From Druceiella hillmani (taxonomy: Eukaryota > Arthropoda > Insecta > Lepidoptera > Hepialidae): a stretch of 64,000 nucleotides of DNA. Shown here piece after piece: positions 1-63,016 of the stretch (position 1 is the first letter of the stretch; the number at the start of each line of letters is the position of its first letter). The position numbers and the translations under genes are program-made. The DNA lies in NCBI GenBank assembly GCA_039881145.1, contig JAYKKI010000067.1, positions 2,431,501 through 2,495,500 on the forward strand, read 5' to 3'. Below the pieces are notes generated by a model that was not told the origin of the DNA, ran no database searches, and saw only the letters and a list, made by a program, of their open reading frames with translations.

Positions 1-393
1 CTTAAATTCTTAATTTGATGTGATACTATTGATCAAGATTCCTTCGTTCATTTTATGGTCTTTTAATTAAAAACTAACCTCAATTAGAACAAAGGAACAG
101 GCGGAAATTGAGACAACAAAGACAGTAATTAGAATTGATTCCTTGAAATATTAAAAAAATTTAACAATTTCATGGATTAGTACTAATATGTCTAAAATGC
201 AACATGAAGAATGTGTAAAAATACTATTGGCTTTTGTTGAATCAAGTTTAGACTTGAATCAACTTTAAACTAAAAGTGATTTATGTAAATTTTTGAAACT
301 AATCTGAAAGTTAATGATAAATTAAATGTTCATCAATTTTGTTTCAATTACTTATGTAAATTGTCAAGATAATTTTATAATTATATTACCTTA

Positions 394-727
394 AGGTAGT
401 TGTCATATGATATAAAGATCCAAAAGTTATTATGAAATATTTTATTGAAAATTATTTTTTGTTTTTTTCAAAATTAAGTTCACCATTAATTTAACTTACT
501 TAGTTTTTCATACAAATTGCTCGATGCATTTTTTAAATAAAATTACGTGTGGTGAAATTACTACTTGTAAAGTTAATTGCACAATTTTTGAGAGTAGTTT
601 TTACCAAAACTAAATGGTGAATAATTTTTAATTTTAAAATAAGTTAGATATACATAGTTTGATTAATGTATGAAGAATTTAGTGAATTCCATTGGCAACA
701 CGTTTTATATGACAACTACCTTAAATA
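394..727. mobile_element. Short inverted-repeat element (MITE-like)
   Basis: The stretch begins TTAAGGTAGTTGTCATAT and ends with the inverse of the same 18 bases, giving terminal inverted repeats around a 334-bp AT-rich body with no coding capacity. The outer TTAA may be a target duplication. The body is similar, in inverse orientation, to the repeated sequence at 60760-61460, which shows it is an interspersed family. The superfamily is not assigned. Confidence 0.6.
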
Positions 728-831
728 GTATGCTGTTTTTTGGTAAATATCAACCAACAAGATTAGTAAAATGTTTTTGAGTAATCAAAGAAAATCAATT
801 ATTTTAAAATGACATGGGGTTTCGTTTTCAG

Positions 832-849
832 ATGTATTGTGTGGATAAG
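832..849 (+). CDS. Candidate 18-nt micro-exon or start exon of the anoctamin gene
   Basis: A good acceptor (cgttttcag) and a donor (gtatct) enclose 18 bases reading M-Y-C-V-D-K. They are in phase 0 with the exon that starts at 1273. If used, this adds six codons, and its ATG could even be a start codon if the leader begins just upstream. It may equally be chance, because 18-nt segments flanked by AG and GT are common. Confidence 0.25.
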
Positions 850-1272
850 GTATCTTTTTAAAATATTTCTTTAAGACATTTGTAATATTTTATTTGGATA
901 TTTTGTGTAATAAAATGTTGTAAAAAAATTATATTTCTAATCTTACTTCTTTTTATGATTTAACAAAAGGCTCTTTTTGACATTTTGATTTCTTTTTTAT
1001 CCAGAGAGTTAAATAACAAAAAAAAGCGGGAACTGTAATGTCAAGTATATTTAAAACTGTGCCATTATGGATACTAATGGGTTTTAAAAACTAATGTTAG
1101 GAAACCATTATTATTTTTTTAATGAAATTAAATTGGATTATTACCTACATTATAATTTATCAAGAATACTAATTCTTGACTTGAAAATAATTAATTCATC
1201 ATTGAGAATTTAATGGTAACATCTAGGTGATGTTTTCATAATGTAATATTCATATTTGAAACTTTTTTCCAG

Positions 1273-51674
<50,402 letters not shown>

Positions 51675-51869
51675 AATAAAGCTCATTTAGTTATGAAATG
51701 TCTGCCAGCAAGCTTCACTGGAATGTAAATAGCACTTCTTACATTCAGTTTGTTCACAGTCTTTTTTAATTAGGTGGAATTTTCATAGTGAGACCTGGAC
51801 ATTTTTACTTTTAATTGTTTAAATTCAGGCATGCTCTAAAATTAAGGTAAATTATGTGACATAAATAAA
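51675..51869 (+). terminator. Candidate polyadenylation signals of the anoctamin gene
   Basis: AATAAA occurs directly after the stop (51675-51680), too close to be the usual site. It recurs at 51864-51869, about 190 bp downstream, which is the more likely signal. Confidence 0.55.
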
Positions 51870-52213
51870 ATGTTATTAAAGCATGTTAGTTTATTTGTTT
51901 TCCTATTTTTTAGTTTTTTTTGAACCGAAAGTTTGAAATACAGGAGTAACGTTATTTGTCACAGATAGCATGCTAGAAGTCAACAGTTTGTCTGGAGTTG
52001 TTTCGAATAATAGTCTTGTTTATATTTCCCTATATTGTGTTCTTTTTGAGTCTTCTCACTCTAATATAAATCACACTATATGGCACCTCATTGTGGTGTG
52101 TATTTTATCGGAGCGAGACCTTGATTCTATTTTGATGCCACTGAAATTAATTTTGGTGGGAAAAGTATGCAAGCAATAGCAGAAAGAGAAAACCGTCTTT
52201 CCAGGTGTACCAG

Positions 52214-52296
52214 AATGAGAAACCAGTAGGTCTTTCAGGGTGACCTGTATTGCCGATACAGGACACCCTGAAAGAGCTACTAGAGTGTTACTCATT
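52214..52296. repeat. Strong 83-nt hairpin
   Basis: AGTAGGTCTTTCAGGGTGAC and six further bases (52225-52250) pair with 52256-52281 with two mismatches over a 5-nt loop (tgccg). Outer bases AATGAG (52214-52219) and CTCATT (52291-52296) extend the stem. It is GC-rich compared with its neighbourhood. It could be a non-coding RNA precursor or a fold-back relic. Confidence 0.85.
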
Positions 52297-53221
52297 TAAA
52301 GAGTTAAAATACATCCAGATTCGCGACTGTCTGGAATTAAATTGCACATTGCAATTGTCAGTGGTTTCAAAGTGTAAACACATGCTAAAATGGAAAAAGA
52401 AGAACTTGTTAAGAATATGTTGAAAATGTCTTTAAGGCCAATATTATTTATTTATAATTATTTACTAAAATATGTGCTCAGTTTAGTTAAATTCATTTTC
52501 AGATAAATAGAGGAAGAAGTAGTGAAAAAGAGTTGAAAGTAAATCAATAATTATAGCGGTAGATGGAACATTTAACAAATTTGAGAAGATATCCGATATG
52601 GTTTACACTTTTATTGAAAACTACTAATTCAGAATAAGATCATGTCTATTTAATCTCTAGTAATAAATAGTTGATATCACAAAAGATACGTAATTGAGTT
52701 CTTCCAAGTAAAAGGTGCAAAATGTATTTCAATTGACTATTGTAACTCATTATACTAGGCACATAAGGCAAATCTTATTGGTAACTAATTTACGAAAGAA
52801 TTCCAAGAGAAAATGGGTTTTTGGTACTTTAGAAAAATGAAAGGTTCATTTTGAAACTAAATTTTTATGCTGTTTTTTTCTTTACCTTATTTGAATGAAC
52901 GTGTGAACCATACATTTACTTTTTATGGTAATGATAATTCGAGTACTAATTATCTAAAGAAATGAAATTAATTGAAATTATTTTTAATTTTTAATTGTTT
53001 TCAAAAGGTATGAAATTTATTCAGAAATTGAAGGATTATATCATGTATTTGCAGTCATTGCAAAATCATTTAGAAGATTTTTACTGGAGAGCTTCTCTTA
53101 AATACTGTTTTTTAAAGATAAACTAAAAGTCATTTGATAACTATAACATTTTTCCAAAATCATTCCACTTAGTAGTCAATCAAGAGACTGACTTTGATAT
53201 TACACAGGTTTAAGCAATAAA

Positions 53222-53584
53222 ATGTCATCACACGAACGATTGAAGTGGCTATTCAAATTTAGGTCAATTTTTATGATATCTTTAGAATATAAAGGTTTGC
53301 TTAACTACTCTAAAACTCAAGGTATTATCTATGATTACATTCGAATAAAAATTTTTTTAGACAAAATTAAATGTAGTAGAGCTGCACATTTTTCCAAGAA
53401 ATTTGTGGTGCGAGTTGTTGAACTACATAATTTCTGCTTCTGCTGCTTCAATTTGAAAAACATAAGGGAGTTGTTTTATTATTATAATTTACATTCATCT
53501 GTTATCCATGAACAAAAAAAAACAAGAAAAGATAATATAACATTTTATTTTTTAAAATGTAGTTCTAAGAAAAAACACATTTAA
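53222..53584 (+). CDS. Open frame of 120 codons, function unknown
   Basis: The longest single open frame in the window (ATG to TAA) shows no domain, signal peptide or clear membrane segment. It is rich in Phe, Lys, Ile and Asn, as expected of translated AT-rich DNA, and has a cysteine cluster (FCFCC). It could be chance. Confidence 0.15.
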   Translation: MSSHERLKWLFKFRSIFMISLEYKGLLNYSKTQGIIYDYIRIKIFLDKIKCSRAAHFSKKFVVRVVELHNFCFCCFNLKNIRELFYYYNLHSSVIHEQKKTRKDNITFYFLKCSSKKKHI

Positions 53585-54435
53585 AGTGTCAGTCCATGGA
53601 GATTCATGATTTCTATAACTCACTATCTTGTTTTTATTAAAAAAGCTTTGAATTGAAGAGGCTGCGACTACAGTGGTATAATATTAACAAATTTGAAACC
53701 TAATTTTCCAGCTTCTTCCAATTTCACTTTGTTTACAATCTCGATATATAATAAGGTCACATAACATTCCAAAAATCAATAAAGTAATAACCATGCTGAG
53801 CTGTAATGAGTTTCTTCACTGTTGATGTAGTAGTATTTTCTGGTACTTGTTCTTTGTTCTCGGGTTTCACCTTTCTTTTGTGCATTGATTTCCATGAAAA
53901 CTGTTTTATGAATTTCATGTTCGAAATTAAATACCTTTATTTTCTTTAGATATTATTTTATGTTCATCATTCAAATTTCTTCTGCGTACAGCAAATTTCG
54001 GAACAAAATAGGTTGCTGTATTGCTTTAGCTCTCTCTGTGACAGATAGTTTCATGACGTAGTTTTACAGGTTCTGTTTTTAGAAATATTTGTAAACACTT
54101 TTCTACAATTAAACCTGTGGTGCGCTTTATATTGACTCAAAACACCAAGCGAGCGTGACTCATATTTACAGAGTATGAAATCAGAAATGCTTTGTGTTTC
54201 GCTTTAAATCATATTCTTAAGATATTATATTGATATTTCACAAATAAACAAATTACTTAATAAACAAACATGTTTGGAAATTCTGAAGGTTTTTCACCCT
54301 AATAGTGTGGGTCTCAAGAGATATTTTAGTATTATTATGGAAGGAAGCAAACGCTCAAAGAACAGAATATTGAGGACTGAAACAGTGTTAGCTTTACACA
54401 TTATTTTTAATATATTTAACTGTAAAGTGGTGTTT

Positions 54436-54957
54436 TTAAGTTCGCGGAATGGAGGATAAGAAGTGAGAATATTCTCCTGTTACCCTAATACATTTTTCAG
54501 ATCTTTCAATTAGCTTATGTATACCTTCATAAAAAAATGTTTCGTCTTTGCCCGAAAAATAAACTGAAACTGCATTTTTCACTTCTTCATCGCTTAAAAA
54601 CTTCTTTCCAGGAAGTTCTTTTTTAAGTTTTGGGAACAAATAACAATCACTGGGAGCCAGGTCAGGACTGTAGGGTGGGTGTGCCAAAATATCAAAACCC
54701 ACCTTGTGCAGGGCGACCAGCGCAATGCGGCTTGTGTGAACTGGAGCGTGTGCGAGCAGGACACCATAGGTGTCCTGCTTTTGCACGACACCTATGGTTA
54801 ATTTTCACCTTCTTTTTTCTTTGATTGCTTTTTTCAACCTCTCTAGAATTGACGCATAATATTCTCCAGTTATGGAAACACCTTTATCTTTATAATCCGT
54901 CAACAGGATCCCTTCTGAATCCCAAAAGACTGTCGCCATGATTTTTCCAGCCGACTG
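54436..54957 (-). pseudogene. Mariner transposase pseudogene (C-terminal two thirds)
   Basis: The minus strand reads AGKIMATVFWDSEGILLTDY (mariner core), then an in-frame TGA, and then APVHTSRIALVALHKVGFDI, HPPYSPDLAPSDCYLFPKL and a C-terminus with EKCIRVTGEYSHF. The conserved HQDNA motif is destroyed: a short inverted duplication (AGCAGGACACC/GGTGTCCTGCT, 54755-54779) lies there and the catalytic Asp is missing. The N-terminal third is absent. Confidence 0.93.
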
Positions 54958-56261
54958 TAACGCTTAAATGTGTTTAAACCAGTTTTCACTGGGTAAGAAA
55001 ATATAATGTGACCTCACTATATACTAGGAAAATATGGCATGGGTGGTGGTTCCATTAGGGGCATATAATTGAAATTAAATATACCTTATATCCCATTGAC
55101 ATTGTCACTGCTAGTAGCGGTGTAGATTTAGATATTAGACGCGGTGTAGATTTGTTTTTTAAAGCGCTGAAAAAACTTCTTAATATGCTAATTTCTTAAT
55201 ATCAATTGTTCTATTTAAAAAAAATTCATAAAAGTCATTCCAAAGATTTTTGATTTATGTAAAATATTTTGTATGGAAGTTTTTCAATTGTCTTTTTTAT
55301 GTTTTCGTTTTCGGTTAGAAGAAAAAATGTCTCTAGTTAATTCATAGATTGCATAAAAAATTCACTGCGCAAACAAGTAGAATTTGCTTATGGACATTAC
55401 AGAGTGGGCCAAGTACAAAACTAGAGAATACGTAAATGTTTTCTGATTTTGAATTCAGCATCCTCAACCCTCATCAAATATTTGAAATTTTTTCTCCAAT
55501 TGACAAAGAAGTGAAATTTTATTTAAAATTTGTAAAACGATGATCGACGTTCACGAAATGTTTGTTAGCACTTTCATCATACATGAGTAATGCATTATCT
55601 GATTCAAACATTAGTAATAAGGTCAACAAAAAAGAGTTCTCTTATAGCAATGACATGATTTATATTAACATAAGCTGAGTAATACAAGAAATATTTACAT
55701 AAGTATTTGTACTTTATCGTGCTATGAGATTGTGCAAAAATTGAGCTAAGTAAGTGTGGGTTTTACTTTTTTATAAAACATATTAATCATTGAATACATA
55801 AATTTTACAGCAATTTTCTTGTAGTTGGATGACTAAGCAATTAATTACTAATGAGTGTTATGATTGTGAATGGTTGCCTGGATTTTTTTGTTTATCATTA
55901 ATATACACACATTGGCAAATATACTTTTAAACATTTGTCAAACTTCTCTAGATGAAAAACTACTTCAGATCAAACAACACTCATTTAAACATTCGGCCCT
56001 TTTAGGGAGATTGAAATAGACGGGGAACATATTATAAAAGTTTCATGTTAAATAGTTTTATAAATATTTTACTTTAATACTTTCCTATGAAGTTCAGACA
56101 ATTCTTTAGAGTACTTTCTTATGTATCGATTTTAATAATGAACATCGGTAAATACTTCATATTTGATATATGGATTTCTGACTTAACAGAATTTTAAATT
56201 TTGTCGTTTTTGTTTTAATGTTACTATACACTTCGTCATAATTAACCAATAAATAATTTAC

Positions 56262-57895
56262 GCTTATTGCTATGAGAGTAATCTTTTCCAGTCAATTGTA
56301 GCTAAAACATTCAACCGATTGATTCGGAAATTTCAGAAAATAGTAGTTTCAGTATTATAACTCAGTGTATTGATACAATCAGTGTACTGATACTTTTAAA
56401 GTAGGGACATTCACTTATATTTTCTTTATTGAAAACTATGAAGTATGAATCTAGAAGTACAATTATTTTGCTTATTTATTTTATTGTATTATGAACTTTA
56501 GTGTACTGTTGGAATTATTGTATTGTTAGAATTTTAGTGTAACATATATTTTTTGCAACAAGGATTCATCGCTACAAAGACATTTGTTACACTAAAAGTA
56601 ATCTTTTTTAGTCAACTACAGAAAAGGAATTTAAACGATTGGTTATAAAGCAGACTATGAAAGATTGTAATAAGCATAAAATATTGATAGGAATAGTCAT
56701 ACAAATATTACTTGTAACAATAAATACGTTTAAAAAAAATTGTTGGCTTTAATTTTATATGGAGATAGGAAAAAGGAAACATACGAATGGATGAATATGC
56801 TGGGATTCAATATTTTCCAATGGCAAATAGGGAAATAGGGAAATTCATAAAAGGTTAAATAATGTTTAGAGGCTTGGAGCTGGCGTAGATTTTTTTCTAT
56901 GCAGATTCAAGCAGTTACGTATCTGTCTGTGAACCTGGCACTAAGCTAAGGTTTGTGTGAATTGTTCAATTGTATATGTAGATTTTAAAATAAAATAGAA
57001 AAAATACGAAGATTATTACCATTCGAGTTATAATGAAAGCTCAAAAATATGTGTGGCAGAATATGTAAATAGGTACGTATATTAAAATACGTGAATTTTA
57101 TCAGTATATTATAAAATGTTTGTTGTAGTGAAACAAAATAGGTACTCAGTGATAATTGTTTTTAAAAAAAGTATTTTAGTATCTGCAAAAGTATGTAGTT
57201 ATAATTAACTAAATGCCGACACAAAGCAGACAACAAAAAATATGTCTTTCAGATCAAAAAATTTTACAATTAGATTGTAAATAATGAAGTATAAGAAATA
57301 CTTTGTTATAAAAAAAAAGGTATGCAATGAAAATGCAATAATTTATGAGTCTATTTAAAAGCAGATTAATTTTCTTTGGTAATAAAGGTAATTTATTAGG
57401 TTTGAAGAATAAATTAATATTAATTATTATTAAAATATTAGTTATTGTATTCTGAGTTAACAATTACTTTGTTTATCTACACAGGGCCATCGATAAGTAA
57501 ATTGAAACAGTTGTTATAATAGACATGTTTTAAGGTTTTTTATTAAGAGGATTAAATAAAAACGTATATGTTTGTGTAACTAGTTGTACCATATTTTGAT
57601 CGTTAAATATTGAAATAAAATTATTTGAATCAAATTTTTACTTGCGGTTTGAAATTATGACGATTCTTATGAATTATAACAATTCCACCATGTATTCTCA
57701 CGTAGAAATAATACAATACTCTTAACTGTAATACTTTATTCACATCTATATAAATGCTATCATTTATTTATATATTTTCAAAGTGACGTATACATATTAC
57801 GGACTTACTGCCACAAGAGCAATCTTTTTCAGTCAATCATAGCTAATGAATTGAAATAATTGCTTTGGAAGCTGCAGAAGATTGCAGTTACCGTA
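56262..57895. repeat. Three dispersed copies of an ~90-bp module
   Basis: Related blocks at about 56262-56350, 56590-56680 and 57800-57895 share agtaatcttttycagtcaa, then a run like tagctaa...attgaa...gattg. They are diverged and all in the same orientation. The family is unknown. Confidence 0.6.
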
Positions 57896-58429
57896 TGACT
57901 CATATTTTCAAATAAAAATAAGAAACAATATTTATATATTAAAAAATATTTACAAAAAAGTCAGAATGAAATGTTGCGAGGAAATATGTAAATATTGAGG
58001 TACGAAGGTTTTAATAGAGCGATTAAAATGTGACTCTAATTCCGTAGTTTCATATTTGAGGGGGTGAATATTTATTATAAAATGTAAAGCGAACAATGTT
58101 TAAAAATGAGGAGTATAATTTTCATTCAATATTGGGATTAGTGTCTGTCTTATAGTTTTCTTTTTAAAAAACTATATTAGAAGTGTGTACAAAAGAAAAA
58201 GTGAAACAATGCGTTTTTAATCACATTTGTTGCAAAAAATAACCTCCCTTGACCAATAACAAATAATTTTTATTATACAATCAAATTTTCCTTTCATTTT
58301 ATTTGCAAGATACAATTTTCTCGACTAAATGCAGCATACTTATAACAAGCTTTTCACAAAATGTAGTTTGAAATATTTTTTCACTATATTTGAAGCATTG
58401 GGAAATATGATGTTCTGTAGACGTTTACT

Positions 58430-59310
58430 TTGCTTTCTCATTTAGTTCATCCCATAATAACTCAGTGCGCTAGAGATTGGTAGATTGTGAGGCCACTTCA
58501 TCAATTGGAGGTTTTTAGTTTGTCAGATAATTAACAGAGTTTGGAGGTGTGTTTGGAATATTTGCCTTGTTTAAACCCACAACCGGTTGATACATGTAGT
58601 TGTAATGCTAGTAGTTCTAGATGGTATAGCATGGCTTTTCAGTATGCAATGACAGCCGTTTTTTGTTAAGAATTCCCTTGATTCTGTAAATATCTCCTAC
58701 ACTATTGTAAGAAATACATTCCCATATAATAGATCCTTCTCCAACTGCTAGACAGTTGTCATAGAATCAGGATGATAATTTTTGGAAAATTTGCGATGTA
58801 TATACAAATATCCTTTTTATGCCACTATATGGACTTCTGTTTGGCATCAGGTTTGTAATAATGAACCTACATTTTGTCAATCATAACAATTTGGCTCAAA
58901 ATTTCATCCTTACCTCTCTGTAGAGATACAAAATCACATAAGCACTCGACACATTGTCGCTTTTGCAGCAATGTGAGCATTCTCAGCACCCGTTTTGCAC
59001 TGGCTTTTGACATGCCAACATGATTATGGAGAATATTTTAAATGGTTGTAGAAAATACTCCAATTATTTGTCCAAACACCTTCTTCTTTTCTGACATCTT
59101 CAAAGTTTTTAAAATTTTTCAAAAACATTCGAGGTCATTTCCATTCTGAGCACAAGTCTTCTTTGATCGAATCTGTGTCTTTGATGAGATTACGCCACTT
59201 ATAAATTATGGTTTCACTAGGGCTACAGTCCCCGTAAACCAATGACATCTCATGCAGTATGATTTGTGGTTTCTCTCCTTGTTTTGTTGAGAAATTTATA
59301 ACAGCTTAAT
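58430..59310 (-). pseudogene. Severely degraded mariner-like transposase
   Basis: The minus strand reads VYGDCSPSETIIYKWRNLIK (family HTH: VYGDxxPSxxTVxxWxxRFK), later IVMIDKM near HYYKPDAKQKSI-WHKK, like mariner HHYxPExKRQSxxWxH. Many stops are present. It is an old copy, more decayed than the one at 54.4 kb. Confidence 0.6.
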
Positions 59311-59929
59311 ATTCAGTTTTCTCCACAGCTGATGATTTTTTCTAGAATGAGTTGTTTGATCAATGATAGCTCAGCTGGTCATGACATAATTAATCTGAAA
59401 TTTGGCCTATATACTCGTAATGAATCTTTCATTAGCAACTATATGAGTAAGCAAACTCCACTGCATCGAATACTCACATATGTTAAACACAAAGCTGATA
59501 ATAGAAGAGCTATCTAGAAAAGCTTATAATAGATCAAGTACAAGGATAAACGATGGTGGCTTGAGCAAATCCGGGACTGACTGGCTTTAAAGGTGCTCTG
59601 TGACATGCCCAAGAACATGTTGAATGAAGGAAAGGTAGTTGTACTGTGCGCCTGTATCTCCAAATAGACACAACTCTCAGTCATGACTAAACTACGATCC
59701 TTAGTAAATATATCGTAATTAGTATTACTTAACAGATTTAGTGTAGATTCCTTATGTTACGTTAAATCTCTCAAGTAATTGTTATATATATTTGATGCGC
59801 TATTGAAAACTTAAATCCCTTTAACAACTATAGTTGTATAATATATATATAAAACAACTATATGAGTGATTCTCATTATTGGTTGCAGATTCGTTAATTT
59901 GACTTTCAAGAATCATTAACATGCACAGA

Positions 59930-60200
59930 TATAGAAAAGGAAAGAAAAAAGGCACATGATACGAAGAAAACAATTGAATTTCTATATATATTCCTAAACA
60001 GCTAAGATGAGGAATAAAGATTAAAAATATTTTTGTTAGAACCACTTATGATGCATTCTCGATGTAGGAGTCCAATTTATTTCACTGCATATCTAGCGTA
60101 TTACATAGTCAGATAAAAATTCTATTTAGAGTATTTCAGTAAAGGTCATATGTACGTACGTAAGTTAATTAGGGCATGGCATACGTAGAATTTTATTTCA
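59930..60200. repeat. Direct repeat, copy A
   Basis: About 270 bp matching 61604-61872 in the same orientation with roughly 90% identity by eye. It includes GATACGAAGAAAACAATTGA and TACGTACGTAAGTTAATTAG. It may be part of an interspersed element. Confidence 0.85.
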
Positions 60201-60759
60201 CAATTGCTTAAAGGGCTCTTATATTTACACATATGTTGTTATTTTGTATTCAAAATATTTTCAAAAATCGACTAAACAAATTTAATTCTATATACACAAG
60301 CACTTCTTTTGTTAACGAGTTTTGGCTATAAATTATATTCAATATATGTGTCATTGGTAGAATTAATGTTTATTTTTTTACTAGTTTCATTATAAGTCTG
60401 CGTACTTTTGAAAAGCAAGAACTATTAATTTAATGATAAATGTTAAATGTATTGCTTGCTATGACTGCTAATGAATATGATGTATCATCAAGCATGTTTG
60501 TTTAAGTATAGTGTGGTTTCAAAACATTTTACATTTATATGAAAAGAACTTATTGCATTCTTTTTACATAAATTTTTTTCACGTAAAAATATTTTTTCTT
60601 GGGATAAAATATAATATGACTATGACACAATTTGCATTATGTATATAAGAGGAAGATTAAAATAAAATGATATTCAGAGAAGCAAGAATAGCAACATATG
60701 AAGTTATGTGAATTCAACAAGATATGTCAAGATGTATCCTTGATGGGGCGGAAGATATT

Positions 60760-61460
60760 AAAGTAGTTGTCATGTAAAACACGTTGTCCATGAAATTCGC
60801 TGAATATTATATATATTTTTCAAACTATAAATATCTAATATATTTTAAAATTTAAAAATTTTTCACCGTTTAGTTTTGGTAAAAATTACTCAAAAATTAT
60901 ACAATTAATATTACAGGAAAAGTATTTATTTCATCATATTTTCAATTTTACTTAATAACCCATCGAGTGATTTCTCTAAAAAACTTAAGTCAATAGAAAA
61001 TGAAGTTACATTAACATTTTGAAAAAAAAATTATTAACTGTTTACTTTTGGTAAAAATTGCTCTCAAAAATTGTGCAATCAACATTAAAGGTAAATGCAA
61101 AAGTAGTAGTTTCACCATACTTTTCATTTTAATTCAAAAATGCATTGAACCATTTGTATAAAGAAACTAAGCCAATTTAAAATAATGTTATACTAACATT
61201 TAAAAAAAAGAACTTATTTTCCGTTTAGTTTGATAAAAATCACTTTCAAAAATTTTATAATTAAAACATTACAGGAAAATTAGTAATTTCGTTACACTTA
61301 ATTTTTTTTTTAAACACATTGATCAATTTGTTTAAAAAATTGAGTCAATGTAAAATGATGTTATATTAAAATTTTGAAAAAAAAAATTTACCGTCTAAGT
61401 GTAAAAATCTATTATAAAAATTTTAAAATCAACATTACAGGAAAAGTAGGTATTTCACCA
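60760..61460. repeat. Diverged tandem array, about 175-180 bp unit, 4 copies
   Basis: Units contain tttaccgtttagttttgg, taaaaatt...caaaaatt, and attacaggaaaagta...atttca; they begin near 60865, 61037, 61220 and 61390. The 5' edge (aagtagttgtcatgtaaaac) and the first unit match the inverse of the MITE at 394-727, so the array seems to derive from that element. Confidence 0.75.
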
Positions 61461-61603
61461 TACTTTATTTTATTTAAACGATGGAATGAAAAATGCAAAA
61501 ATTATTATTTGATGATGTTACATACTATTAATGATTAGAATAACTATAATAAAAAAAATTAATAAAACTATAATACTTGAATTAATAAATTATATGTATA
61601 CTT

Positions 61604-61872
61604 ATAGAAAAAGAAAAAAAAAAGGCGCATGATACGAAGAAAACAATTGAATTTCTAAATATATTCCGAAACAGCTAAGATGAGGAATAAAGATTAAAAA
61701 TATTTTTTTTAGAACAACTTATGACGCATTCTCGATGTAGGGGTCCAATTTATTTCACTGCATAGCTAGCATATTATATAATCAGATAAAAATTCTATTT
61801 GGATTATTCTAGTAAAAGTCATACATACGTACGTAAGTTAATTAGGGCATGGCATATGTAGAATTTTATTCT
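61604..61872. repeat. Direct repeat, copy B
   Basis: Partner of 59930-60200, same orientation, about 1.67 kb away. The diverged tandem array lies between them, so the three may be parts of one larger element. Confidence 0.85.
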
Positions 61873-62019
61873 ATTATGGTATGACTATTAATGATGTTAC
61901 ATATTTATAGTTTGGAAAAAAATTATTTCCAATGATAGATTTTGTAATAATTTTTGGATCTTACTGTCACACGACAACTATTTTAATAGTGCTATGCCAC
62001 CTCGGTTGACTTTAAGCTT

Positions 62020-62520
62020 TGCTTTACTCCATGTTTCCAGCTCTTCATTTTCCCTAGCATAGTCAATTGTTAAATCTTCTTTGAATGATTATGTATCCTC
62101 TTTGCTTGCGAGTTTCAATCTAGAATCTGTTTAGGAATATGGTTTCCTTTGGAACATATGGCCCATCCTTTGTGATGTTTTATTTAGAGTTTAATTATAA
62201 CTCACCACTTTATTCTAACAAATTTTCATTAGGTGCTTTCTCAGGCCAAAATATTCGGAGATTATACCTTAGGCAGTAATTGACTAAGAGTGAGTTTTTA
62301 GGTGAAGTCTTTCATTACCTTGTGCGTCAGATATCCACAGAGCAATAGTATCGATAAAGAACTGGAATATTTTGAGTTTTATTTTTTATGGCAGTTTGTG
62401 TGACTGCCACATACATCACAGGTATGCGAAGGTTGCCCTAGAACCATACATATTTTGGTGCATATGTTTCACATGTTCTGCATCTAGTAGCAATGGTGCC
62501 ACATTCTTCATATCATCTTT
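62020..62520 (-). other. Weak coding-like stretch, possible retroelement relic
   Basis: The minus strand gives broken, protein-like segments such as FFIDTIALWISDAQGNERLH. No family can be assigned with confidence. Confidence 0.2.
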
Positions 62521-62884
62521 TGTTTCTTCTGTATATTGATTTTATGTGTGATATCTACATGCATGTTATTATGTAGATAGAGGTTAATAATCTCTTATGA
62601 CTATGCAAGTCTTAATAGAATATTAATTAGTATATGAACATTTCAATAACAATTTATATTATCCAATAAGTTTCTATATAAAAGATGTATCAATTGTCAC
62701 ACATTGCATAATTAATATATCTTATATCCATTAAAACGTCCATTAGAATATATATTATTTGTTCTTGCATATCCTTCACAATTTTACATTTTCTTATTAT
62801 AAAGTTTGTATTTCAAAGTAACTTTTTAACCAACTTGCTGTTAAAATCAATACCACATACATATGAAAAATACAGATGTTTTGA

Positions 62885-62925
62885 TGATATATATATAGAA
62901 GATTCATAAAAAAGTTCTGTTACAA
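62885..62925 (+). promoter_or_regulatory. Candidate core promoter of the secreted-protein gene
   Basis: A TATATATATAG box at about 62888-62898 lies about 80 bp before the ATG at 62975, leaving room for a short leader starting near 62920. TA runs are common in this DNA, so support is modest. Confidence 0.35.
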
Positions 62926-62974
62926 GTTGAAGCTGTGTTTGACAGTGCAGTTGTAATTAAAATACACGACGAAA

Positions 62975-63016
62975 ATGAAGAAATTATTAATCATTACACT
63001 TCTCGTTGCCTATTAT
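62975..63016 (+). CDS. Small secreted protein, exon 1 (signal peptide)
   Basis: ATG in good context (gaaaATGa) starts MKKLLIITLLVAYY, a classical signal peptide: a basic N-terminus and a hydrophobic core. The donor gtaagt follows directly, on a codon boundary. The class of protein cannot be told from this much. Confidence 0.75.

Larger units (their letters stand above)
1..1272. other. 5' flank or intron upstream of the first recognised anoctamin exon
   Basis: This AT-rich stretch holds a MITE-like element at 394-727 and one candidate micro-exon at 832-849, described separately. No other exon-like segment was found. Known anoctamins carry roughly 100 or more residues before the HAP motif, so earlier exons probably lie outside the window. 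Confidence 0.5.
51900..62870. other. Gene-poor intergenic region
   Basis: An AT-rich region of 11 kb. It holds a strong hairpin (52214-52296), an unexplained open frame (53222-53584), two degraded mariners (54436-54957, 58430-59310), three copies of a short module (56262-57895), a direct-repeat pair (59930-60200, 61604-61872), a diverged tandem array (60760-61460) and a weak coding-like stretch on the minus strand at about 62020-62520. No intact gene was found. Confidence 0.7.

Noticed and set aside
52071..52295. 74-codon minus-strand open frame
   Set aside because: Overlaps the strong hairpin, which explains its unusual composition.
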